From the NCBI RefSeq assembly GCF_005281345.1, contig NZ_SZXJ01000060.1, positions 443 through 64,442 of the forward strand: a stretch of DNA of 64,000 nucleotides. The letters run 5' to 3'. A program made the position numbers and the translations under genes. The notes below the pieces were generated by a model. That model was given only the letters and a program-made list of their open reading frames with translations. It did no database searches and was not told the origin of the DNA. Positions 28,501 through 35,046 of this stretch are shown piece by piece (within the stretch, counting starts at the first letter, position 1; each line of letters begins with the position of its first letter). The DNA comes from Citrobacter sp. wls619 (GTDB lineage Bacteria > Pseudomonadota > Gammaproteobacteria > Enterobacterales > Enterobacteriaceae).

Positions 28501-30865
28501 TTACTTCGAATATATGGTCTGGGGTCTGAAACAGGTTAGCAGGCAGGTGAGAAGAACCCTCTTCACCGAGATCGCTGTTGCGCATAACCAGGGCAGAAAA
28601 CGAGTTGGCTTCCAGTTCGTTCAGTAAATTCAATCCTTGTACCCGGCTCAAATAGTAGAAACGGTCGCCGTCCTGCAACATTTCCATCTGTGTTTCGAAG
28701 ACAAAATTGAAGGTTGATCCGAGCATGCCGCCAAATTCATTTTTGCGTTCAGCAAGCCCTCCAATCCAGAAATCGACCTTATTCAGACCCGTTTCTTTGC
28801 TGGCCCATGCGCCGGTACTGTTGAAGAAATCCATTGCGTCTGCTGGTGGAGCGTTGTTGGCATCACCAAATAACAGGAAATTAACCGCTGCGCGTTTACC
28901 CTCCAGGCTGGTGGCATTGAGGATCAGTTCGTGCTGACCATAGGCGGCCATAAAGTTGATTATGGAGGCCGGGTTCTTCAGATATGTGGTGAAGTCGGCC
29001 CAACTGGTGTACGGCCGAAGCTGGCTATCTCCGCTTAATGCAAAGAACTGTTCACGGGCCTGGTTCAGCGACGGCATAGCCGTATCACGTCCACGGGCAA
29101 TGTTAAGCGCCCCCAAATCAAGCGGCAGGCCAATCAGGTTATTACGCAAGGCGTCAGTAATAAACTCATCAATCTCGTTACCGACTTGTCGCGTCATACC
29201 CCGAACAATCGCGCCGATTGCCTGTTCATCGGACACGGTGGCACCGTTAATTTCATTAAATGCCACCGGATTGAGGAATGCGGCAATCAGACCAATATCA
29301 CCGCTTTGCATGTCAATGTCGGTACGCGCTACGGTTTCTGTGAGCATTGAATGCCCGAAGCGATAAACCACGTGCGCAAATTCAGCAAAGATCTGCGGGT
29401 TGATATCTGCCGTGTTTGAAAAAACAAACGGATCGACGGCAGGTTGTACGGTGCGAGCAAACTCCTCGAAAACGAGGTGCTGGTACTGCATTTCCGTGGA
29501 GAATCGCCCCGCCTGGAAGAGGTATTCACCGTTCCAGACCAGCGTACTGGTGTCAGCGGGTAGCTCAGTGATTTGATGTGAGGGCATCAGCCACTGGTTG
29601 ATAAGGTCAATATCACCGGTTTCCAGCAGGGTGGTTTTATATTGCTCAACCAGGCGGTTATGTTCACTGTGAAATACGGCATGAACGGCAGTTAGCCCAA
29701 TGTTTTCATTACCGCGCCCGTCACCGGTGATAAAGTGGCGATCCAGGAGTTCATCATCGTACGTGCCCGCTGGCTGTTGCCCGCCAATAACGTCGTCATC
29801 ATCTGCCAGTAAACCCGCTTTTGGCGCGGCAGTATGCGCAATATCATCGAGAAAAGCATGCCCGGTTCGGAAGGTGCCCTCAGGTAACAGACCGCCATTG
29901 GCTTCTACCAGCCCGCTCGTGGTAACAATCTGTACTTTTCCATTTTCACTTAAAATCAAATTACCGTAACGATCAGTCGCCAGAAGCGGCACATTAAACA
30001 CATCCTGATCGGTCAATTTGATGCCGAGTAGCGTTTCCGCCTGATTCTTGACGTCAGCCCAGGTTGCCAGCCCACCGTTAGCCCCACCTAATAAATTACC
30101 CGTCGGCTCAGGTTTACCGTCAATTAATACATATTCACGGATAAAGATCTGATGCGACGGATGAGAGGTGTAGGTTTGGTTCTGGTCGATAAATGGGGTT
30201 GTAAGGTTAACGGTTTCTCGATTTTCATCGACCGTTGCCCGGGTTAATAACATAAAGTTGGTCGACGAACCTTCAACATATAAAGGGTCGTCGGGTTGTA
30301 ATGGAATGAAGACGATGCCGTTTCCTCCTTTAGGGATGAGGTCCAGACCATGGTCAAAAAACTGACCAAAGAAAGTCATCCAGCCATTAAACGCCGGAGA
30401 AAGGCCAATGTCAGGGGATTGGTTGGGAATAGATAAACTGCCATTTCCAGTAGTCGTCCCCCCCCCGGGAGCATCTTTTAAGGCGTTAAATGCCTCCAGC
30501 GCGGCCGGATTGGCGGCAGTTTGGTCCGAAATTAAGTTACTAATAACACGAGGATCGGCATCAATAACCGTCCCACCAATCTGGATATAACTGGTCATTT
30601 CATCCGCATCCTGCCAGTTCAGTGCCGTTAATCTTGGCATTGTCTGATCGGCCGAACCGTATAATTCCTGACCGGGGAGGAGATTATTCCATGAACCATC
30701 TACAGTACGCAGTCCGTAAGGTAACAGTGGACTGGAGACTAATTCCCGTAGCATATCAGCGTTGATGCTACCATCCGGGTTAGTCGCCGTTTCGGATATT
30801 TTTATCTGCTTAAGAATAAAAGCAAGATCGTGGAGAGTGACAGTAAAGTCATATTGTGAGGCCAT
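25541..30865 (-). CDS. Secreted animal-type haem peroxidase with RTX calcium-binding repeats
   Basis: A 1774-residue protein. Residues about 150-790 form an animal (peroxidase-cyclooxygenase) haem peroxidase domain: distal Asp171-His172 in FGQFFDHG, catalytic Arg384 and haem-linking Glu387 in GDGRGNE, SEHNRL at 400-405, proximal His505 in YRFGHS and Asn588 in ALNIARGRD. An EF-hand-like loop DVDGDGFAD is at 820-828. RTX nonapeptides (GGxGxDxLx) occur at about 842-975 and again at about 1466-1690, separated by Ig-like modules (about 1280-1460). There is no signal peptide; the uncleaved C-terminus ends in hydrophobic residues (SLIV), as type I substrates do. Pseudomonas putida PehA-type proteins are the nearest described relatives I recall. 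Followed directly by exporter and adaptor genes. Confidence 0.92.
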   Translation of the reverse strand: MASQYDFTVTLHDLAFILKQIKISETATNPDGSINADMLRELVSSPLLPYGLRTVDGSWNNLLPGQELYGSADQTMPRLTALNWQDADEMTSYIQIGGTVIDADPRVISNLISDQTAANPAALEAFNALKDAPGGGTTTGNGSLSIPNQSPDIGLSPAFNGWMTFFGQFFDHGLDLIPKGGNGIVFIPLQPDDPLYVEGSSTNFMLLTRATVDENRETVNLTTPFIDQNQTYTSHPSHQIFIREYVLIDGKPEPTGNLLGGANGGLATWADVKNQAETLLGIKLTDQDVFNVPLLATDRYGNLILSENGKVQIVTTSGLVEANGGLLPEGTFRTGHAFLDDIAHTAAPKAGLLADDDDVIGGQQPAGTYDDELLDRHFITGDGRGNENIGLTAVHAVFHSEHNRLVEQYKTTLLETGDIDLINQWLMPSHQITELPADTSTLVWNGEYLFQAGRFSTEMQYQHLVFEEFARTVQPAVDPFVFSNTADINPQIFAEFAHVVYRFGHSMLTETVARTDIDMQSGDIGLIAAFLNPVAFNEINGATVSDEQAIGAIVRGMTRQVGNEIDEFITDALRNNLIGLPLDLGALNIARGRDTAMPSLNQAREQFFALSGDSQLRPYTSWADFTTYLKNPASIINFMAAYGQHELILNATSLEGKRAAVNFLLFGDANNAPPADAMDFFNSTGAWASKETGLNKVDFWIGGLAERKNEFGGMLGSTFNFVFETQMEMLQDGDRFYYLSRVQGLNLLNELEANSFSALVMRNSDLGEEGSSHLPANLFQTPDHIFEVNRVLQTEIDPKWGNPLKDLLSPLLVRRDPGVDVDGDGFADGGYLKYTGDGHVVLGGTAGNDTLIGGKGIDSLWGDGGDDRLDGGDEADVVHGGDGDDIITDTGTPVGDADFLHGDAGHDVIFSGNGNDLVFGGTGSDFVVVGEDAQEVFAGQDNDFALGGSGGDFLMGNEGDDWLEGGDGFDTLAGDNSELFFNSTIIGHDVLNGQGNDTDYDGEAGDDIMVQGAGIQRNNGMAGFDWAIHKGDPNGANSDLGIPIFVNQQEFILRDRFDLVEGLSGWKHNDILTGTEQPIGTAPVQGVPLSNNLTQEGADRIDGLQAILGVARSANPDAVLLNPDDGSDILLGGGGSDRIMGKAGNDIIDGDAWLNVRIAVSGMPGLTSAESMAELKSYMLAGTLKPNQLSIVREILHEGDGTETDVAVYRDASSNYAFTRMADGSLRVDHATPNAALNLNDGVDRLLNIEKLEFGDGQQLWVTAQHATGDLAISRANPSVGDLLRVNVANLLDGNGLAADVAITMTWQALINGQWQDQATGVEFSVPGSIQGAPLRVVASFNDRMGDAETLVSAQTQAVLPRNQATTGAPVINDLTPTESLTLTAVVSGIADADGLSGGNFSYQWRMSSPTGFVNINGATSATFTPGQAMVGRTLQVVVTVVDDEGNPPVILTSTTTQPVGDLIVGNNGANTLIGTAWSDILRGENGNDTLLGGAGDDLLVGGAGNDSLSGQAGQDTLQGDAGNDILDGGLGADSMTGGTGNDTYIVDDFGDVVIEDLNGGTDIVRTTLSSYDLTDNVEELVFTGNGSFIGTGNSIANIITGGSGNDYLFGMGGNDQLFGGIGNDFLDGGDGADNLQGGNGNDVMIGGAGADTLSGGNGDDILNGQEGNDILDGGTGSDIFAFGANFGQDRITGFDSNPNGGQDFLDLVLLGINAENFASSVSITGNNGNTIVTIGTDTITLVGVNSTTVNMGDFYLEMPTTLASNNGNSSLIV
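25796..26470 (-). repeat. C-terminal RTX repeat block
   Basis: Encodes residues about 1466-1690 of the secreted peroxidase: tandem GGxGNDxLx nonapeptides in two runs, split by a strand-rich spacer (TYIVDDFGDVVIED). The DNA is a degenerate 27-base tandem repeat. Calcium binding here is expected to drive folding outside the cell. Confidence 0.85.
27941..28342 (-). repeat. Central RTX repeat block
   Basis: Encodes residues about 842-975 of the secreted peroxidase, directly after the EF-hand-like loop: degenerate GGxGxDxLx units (GNDTLIGGKGIDSLWGDGG). The units are less regular than in the C-terminal block. Confidence 0.8.
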
Positions 30866-31048
30866 ACGTTATTACCCCTATCTTTACCTGTATTAGCTAT
30901 CATCACCCATTTTCTATTTACAAAAACTGACAGAAGAATAGGCAGTATCAGATACCTGATTGTTATTACATGCTTAGATTCCATTCCGAAAATACAGAAG
31001 ATACCCACAGCGTATTTAGAGTTGTTCTCCTGAACTGTACTTCGCACA

Positions 31049-31066
31049 ATGAGGTGCTCACCTCAT
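31049..31066. promoter_or_regulatory. Inverted repeat, candidate operator
   Basis: ATGAGGTG-CT-CACCTCAT is an 8-bp perfect inverted repeat with a 2-base centre. It lies about 185 bases upstream of the RTX peroxidase start codon. Confidence 0.45.
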
Positions 31067-31139
31067 TTATATAAAGGTTTGGGCGGATAGCGGATACCGT
31101 GGGCCATTGCATTAAAAGGTTTACTCATGGCGCACAGTT

Positions 31140-31162
31140 TTGAGAAGGGCAAGTCTTCTCAA
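31140..31162. promoter_or_regulatory. Inverted repeat or hairpin
   Basis: TTGAGAAG (31140-31147) and CTTCTCAA (31155-31162) pair perfectly around 7 bases. No T-run adjoins, so an operator or an mRNA leader hairpin is more likely than a terminator. Confidence 0.4.
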
Positions 31163-31206
31163 GGCTTAAACGTGTTAGGGGGGTTGTAACCTCATATTAC
31201 ATTTCT

Positions 31207-31220
31207 GTTATGATCATAAC
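31207..31220. promoter_or_regulatory. 14-bp perfect palindrome, candidate operator
   Basis: GTTATGATCATAAC reads the same on both strands. It sits about 340 bases from the RTX peroxidase gene and 300 from the FadL-type gene, in the middle of their shared regulatory gap. Such symmetry suits a dimeric regulator. Confidence 0.5.
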
Positions 31221-31518
31221 TATGGTTTTTCCTTTGCCGACTTCACTCATACTTTTCTATCAAAAGATTAAATTTTCATTTCTTTACATTAAAATTTATT
31301 ACCATGCTAACGTGTTTTATAATAGTAACGTCGTAGTGTGGAATATAAAATTTAATATTGGATAAAATTCAACAAGACACCATTCCTGGTCAATGATTAT
31401 GATGTTGCGAAAATCAATATAACAATCTTTGTTAAACAGAGAGGAGACTTTATCGTTTTACAGGGAAACCACAACGTTCCTCTGGCAATAAAGATTACCC
31501 TTCCAAACAGGTAACCCA

Positions 31519-32706
31519 ATGAATAAAAATATTATTCTCATCTCCGGGATGCTCTTTTCGACTGTCGGGCATGCCAGCGCACTCTATTTCTATGAAACAG
31601 GCACCGAGGATACCGCACTGGCGGGGGCAGGCCAGGCCGCGCGCGCTCAGGATGCCGCAACCTTGCTCACTAATCCCGCCGGAATGACACGTTTACCCGA
31701 TCACAAGGTGACTACCGGATTGCAGGCAATGGGGGGGGATATTCCTTACACACTCAACAACGCTTCTGTTGAACAGCAAAGTCCCGGCAATGCCATGAAG
31801 GTATTTCCTAATGCCAGTCTGTTTTACACCCAACATCTGAACGATACCGTTTCTGCGGGAATTGGCTTATATAGCAACTATGGCCTCGGTATTGATTTTG
31901 GTGACTGGGCAGGCGATCGACTTATTAAAAAAAGCACGATGGTTGCGATGACGCTAAGTCCAGGGGTAGCATGGAAACTGAGTGATAGGGTGTCCGTTGG
32001 TGCCGCAGCCGGGCTAAACTACGGTTTTCTATCTCTGACCCGGAATAATGATGGCAATGATCGGACGCAACACGACCATGACTGGGCGATGAACTATCGT
32101 CTTGGCCTATTAATGGATTTAACCGATCAAACCCGTGCAGGTATTACCTGGACCAGCAAGACCGACTACCATTTCAATATTGATGGCAAGGTACGATTCC
32201 CGAACCAGCCCAATCTCGAGTATGATTTGCCGTTATCTACCCAGGTGCATGCACCACAGCAGGTAATGTTTAGCCTGGTTCACGATATTAGTCAGCAGTG
32301 GTCGCTGATGGGCGATCTTGGCTGGCAGGACTGGAGTCAGTTTGGTAGCCCGCAGATACAGGTTAATGGTCATACAAGTGACCGGACAAACCGTCTTCAG
32401 GACACATGGCATACGGCGTTGGGCGTGCAGTATCGTCCCGATGAGCAGTGGCGAATAAATGCAGGTGTCGCATTTGACAGCTCACCGTACAAAACGCAAA
32501 GCGATGTTGCACTTTCATTACCAACCGGCGATGAATGGCGTTTTGCCACCGGAGCGCAGTACCAAATTACCCCAGCCAGCAATATCGGGTTTGCAGTCGA
32601 ATATTTGCATATGCAGTCGGCGAACGTAAAATCGGATCCGTTTGCCGGAGAATACAAAAATCCGTGGCTATGGTTTGCCAGTGTTAACTACAGCTATCAG
32701 TTCTAG
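31519..32706 (+). CDS. OmpP1/FadL/TodX-family outer-membrane channel
   Basis: A 395-residue outer-membrane barrel. A signal peptide (MNKNIILISGMLFSTVGHA) is followed by the FadL plug motif region (ALAGAGQAARAQDAATLLTNPAGMTRL). The C-terminus is the typical aromatic strand ending NYSYQF. FadL-type channels pass long-chain fatty acids or other hydrophobic compounds. This is shorter than E. coli FadL (446 residues) and is a distinct paralogue of the OmpP1 type found in accessory regions. It is divergent from the RTX peroxidase operon and has its own terminator. The substrate is unknown. Confidence 0.9.
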   Translation: MNKNIILISGMLFSTVGHASALYFYETGTEDTALAGAGQAARAQDAATLLTNPAGMTRLPDHKVTTGLQAMGGDIPYTLNNASVEQQSPGNAMKVFPNASLFYTQHLNDTVSAGIGLYSNYGLGIDFGDWAGDRLIKKSTMVAMTLSPGVAWKLSDRVSVGAAAGLNYGFLSLTRNNDGNDRTQHDHDWAMNYRLGLLMDLTDQTRAGITWTSKTDYHFNIDGKVRFPNQPNLEYDLPLSTQVHAPQQVMFSLVHDISQQWSLMGDLGWQDWSQFGSPQIQVNGHTSDRTNRLQDTWHTALGVQYRPDEQWRINAGVAFDSSPYKTQSDVALSLPTGDEWRFATGAQYQITPASNIGFAVEYLHMQSANVKSDPFAGEYKNPWLWFASVNYSYQF

Positions 32707-32810
32707 TATTTGGTTGCTTTCCGCTCATTATTAATAATCACCACGTTGAACTATCTCCCGTCATGTTGCCGTCCAACACGCGCGGTATGGCTGCATTTTT
32801 ACCCATATCA

Positions 32811-32833
32811 GGCTACCTGCTGGTGGCCTTTTT
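32811..32833 (+). terminator. Terminator after the FadL-type gene
   Basis: GGCTACC (32811-32817) pairs with GGTGGCC (32822-32828, one G-T pair) around a 4-base loop, followed by TTTTT. Confidence 0.75.
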
Positions 32834-32973
32834 CATTTGTTCTAATTTAAATAAAAACTCATTTCTGCTTTAAGTATCGGGCAACATATGATTTTAATAG
32901 GCTTATGAGCTATCTTCATGGAATAACCATTGATTCACGCCACTCAATCAATTGAAAGAATACAGGTTTTCTC

Positions 32974-33603
32974 ATGCAAATTTTACCCCCGGTACGCCCA
33001 GAGCAAAGCATACAGCGTTTGACGCAAGCGCTTGAACCTATTGCCGAAAAATTCAATGTTGTTCCGCGACGACGCATCATGTGGAAATACAAAAATCAGC
33101 CTCAGCTCTACCTGTTTTTGCAAGGCGAGCTCTCTATTTTACGTTCTTCCGATGGTCTGTTGATTGTGACTGTCTATGAGCCTCATTTGTTTGGTATTGC
33201 CGAGATGATCCAACCCGTGCACGCTCACTTGCTACGTGCAGAAGCGGAATCAACAATATTACGTGTTGATGCCCATAAAGCCAGGGAACTCTTCCATCAA
33301 CAAGGGTTGTGGGAGGATGCAGCTGCATTACTTGCCTATCATACCGGCTATTTATTTTACCGTGACGATTTAGTGGTGCAACAGCGTACCTATTCAGTGA
33401 TACGAAATCATTTAGAGGAAATGAATCTGTTACCACAAGAGACCCGACTGCGCGTTTCTATCCTGGATTATATTCAGGAACGTACGCATTTATCGCGCAG
33501 TAGTGTTTTAAATGTTGTCTCTGCGTTAAAAAAAGGGGGATATATTGACTTTGAACGGGGAGGGTACCTAACGTCAATCAATAAATTACCTGAGGGGTTT
33601 TAA
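32974..33603 (+). CDS. IprA/YaiV-like winged-helix regulator
   Basis: A 209-residue regulator. The N-terminal half has a CRP-like jelly roll (LYLFLQGELSILRSSDGLLI, HLFGIAEM) and the C-terminal half a winged helix (RVSILDYIQERTHLSRSSVLNVVSALKKGGYID). The overall pattern, including the ending SINKLPEGF, parallels E. coli YaiV (SINRLPSEY), the IprA family. In Salmonella IprA was named because its loss raises hydrogen peroxide resistance. This copy is a divergent paralogue, not yaiV itself. It lies between two outer-membrane protein genes and close to a haem peroxidase gene, so it may regulate this region. Confidence 0.8.
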   Translation: MQILPPVRPEQSIQRLTQALEPIAEKFNVVPRRRIMWKYKNQPQLYLFLQGELSILRSSDGLLIVTVYEPHLFGIAEMIQPVHAHLLRAEAESTILRVDAHKARELFHQQGLWEDAAALLAYHTGYLFYRDDLVVQQRTYSVIRNHLEEMNLLPQETRLRVSILDYIQERTHLSRSSVLNVVSALKKGGYIDFERGGYLTSINKLPEGF

Positions 33604-33712
33604 ATAAGTCCAAAAATAAATTAAAAACCAATTATCAACGTAGTCTAAATACCCTATTGTAGCGACACTTTATTTGTTCCAAACATAACTCTATGTCCAC
33701 GATAGGAAAGCT

Positions 33713-34330
33713 ATGAAAAAGACATTTATTACACTCATTATTGCTAACGCTTTTACCGCAACAACCGCTTTTGCTGCTGCCGATGTCGGTACCTGGTACG
33801 CGGGGGGTAAATTTGGTTGGTCACATTATTTTGACTCCAGCACGACGCAACAAGCCAATGACCATGGGGATAAATACGGTAATGTTGGCTTTGATAGTGA
33901 TAATGTGGGTGGCGGTGTATTTACCGGTTATCAAATTACACCATGGCTTGCCGTAGAAGGTGGTTACGATTACTTAGGTAATATGCAATTCAATGGTCGA
34001 AATGGTGCATCAGGTTCGCAAATGAAAAGCCAGGGGTTGCAAGTAACGATGAAAGCAAGTTATGGTCTGACCGATGCCTGGGATATTTATGGTCGGGCAG
34101 GGGCGATGGGATATCGCGCAGAATCTGATATTAAAGGAAGTAACCATTTTGACACGGGTATACGTCCGGTAGTCGCGGTGGGTACAGAGTATGCTTTCAA
34201 TAAGAACTGGGCTGGACGCCTTGAATATCAATGGGTAAGCAACGTGGGTAACGAAAACCAGATTGGTGCCAGCAGCGATATCAGTTCAGTAACGGCAGGG
34301 GTATCCTACCGTTTTGGCCAGCATGACTGA
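33713..34330 (+). CDS. OmpA-type transmembrane barrel lacking the peptidoglycan-binding domain
   Basis: A 205-residue outer-membrane protein. The signal peptide (MKKTFITLIIANAFTATTAFA) is cleaved after A21. The mature part is an eight-stranded OmpA N-terminal barrel: GTWYAGGKFGWSHYF, then GGGVFTGYQITPWLAVEGGYDYLG as in OmpA, and a last strand SSVTAGVSYRFGQ. The C-terminal OmpA peptidoglycan domain and the proline-rich hinge are absent. A natural stop codon and terminator follow, so this is a designed short form rather than a truncation. AGGAAAGCT precedes the ATG. Similar short barrels act in adhesion or serum resistance, but no role can be assigned here. Confidence 0.88.
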   Translation: MKKTFITLIIANAFTATTAFAAADVGTWYAGGKFGWSHYFDSSTTQQANDHGDKYGNVGFDSDNVGGGVFTGYQITPWLAVEGGYDYLGNMQFNGRNGASGSQMKSQGLQVTMKASYGLTDAWDIYGRAGAMGYRAESDIKGSNHFDTGIRPVVAVGTEYAFNKNWAGRLEYQWVSNVGNENQIGASSDISSVTAGVSYRFGQHD

Positions 34331-34375
34331 GTAGATTAGTCGAACGCAGGACAATGCTTTAATTACGCAATGTAG

Positions 34376-34411
34376 AAAAAGCCTCCTCATTATTACTGAG
34401 GAGGCTTTTTT
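34376..34411. terminator. Bidirectional terminator
   Basis: AAAAAGCCTCCTCA (34376-34389) and TGAGGAGGCTTTTTT (34397-34411) form a long stem with a 7-base loop and T-runs on both strands. It serves the OmpA-type gene and the convergent lipoprotein gene. Confidence 0.9.
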
Positions 34412-34412
34412 A

Positions 34413-34790
34413 TTACTCAAATAATGTGGTAACAGTTTGATTGATGCTTAACAGCCCAGTTTTATTCTGCTCTTTATAATAGTAATCGTTCATCTGTTGC
34501 ATTTGCTCAAGCTTGGTTAAAGAGATATATACCTGGTGAGTCTCACTGTGAACATCAAAAATATCACGCGATTTAACATCCTGAAGATACTCACTTTTTA
34601 GCGACATCGCAATATTGTCAATTTGCCGTTTATTTTTTTGATATAACGATCTGTACAGTTCAGGATTAGCAGGTGGTGATGAGGCTTCCTGTTGTACAAC
34701 TGGGATAATTATGTTGTTAATTTTGCTCACCGGTGCCGAATTACAGGCAGAGAGTGTGCCAATGAAAAAGATAAGGTAGAGTTTGCGCAT
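34413..34790 (-). CDS. Small lipoprotein of unknown function
   Basis: A 125-residue protein with a lipoprotein signal peptide (MRKLYLIFFIGTLSAC, lipidated Cys16). It is followed by a Pro/Ser-rich linker (about 36-43) and a helical, charged region (YRSLYQKNKRQIDNIAMSLK, then LTKLEQMQQMNDYYYKEQ), which may form a coiled coil. The Asn after the cysteine (CNS) suggests outer-membrane sorting rather than Asp-type inner-membrane retention. It ends at the bidirectional terminator. I do not recognise a family. The gene is AT-rich like its neighbours. Confidence 0.7.
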   Translation of the reverse strand: MRKLYLIFFIGTLSACNSAPVSKINNIIIPVVQQEASSPPANPELYRSLYQKNKRQIDNIAMSLKSEYLQDVKSRDIFDVHSETHQVYISLTKLEQMQQMNDYYYKEQNKTGLLSINQTVTTLFE

Positions 34791-35046
34791 GTGCTTTATA
34801 TAGACAGTAAATGGATGTCTGCCATTATCTTTTTTAACAGGTATGCGTCCACAACTATGATGTTTAAAAATAAATTGGTCGAAATTTAAAATTAAACACT
34901 GTTTTATTTTTCGGTAGCCGATGAGCGTGTTAGCCTTTGATTATTGAATTACGTTTATCGTCAGCATACAAAAATTTTAAAACCAATCAGCAATCAAATA
35001 TGCAGAACGTCTTTCTGCACATTGTTATATTATTAGCCGAGGATTT

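Larger units (their letters stand above)
30866..31518. other. Long regulatory gap between the RTX peroxidase and the FadL-type gene
   Basis: About 650 bases between divergent genes, largely AT-rich, with no credible gene. It contains three separate inverted repeats (31049-31066, 31140-31162, 31207-31220). A TATAAT at about 31316-31321 could be the -10 of the rightward gene, though its -35 is poor. The last 150 bases would form a long 5' leader for the FadL-type mRNA. Confidence 0.6.

Noticed and set aside
27662..28627. Plus-strand frame of 321 codons antisense to the RTX peroxidase
   Set aside because: The biased codon use of the repeats keeps the opposite strand open. The translation is low in complexity and has no family features.
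30802..31047. Minus-strand 81-codon frame overlapping the start of the RTX gene
   Set aside because: It is out of frame with the peroxidase start, crosses promoter sequence and lacks a ribosome site.
34790..35046. Small plus-strand frame (65 codons from 34692) near the lipoprotein gene
   Set aside because: It overlaps the lipoprotein gene antisense, and the product has no signal or family features.
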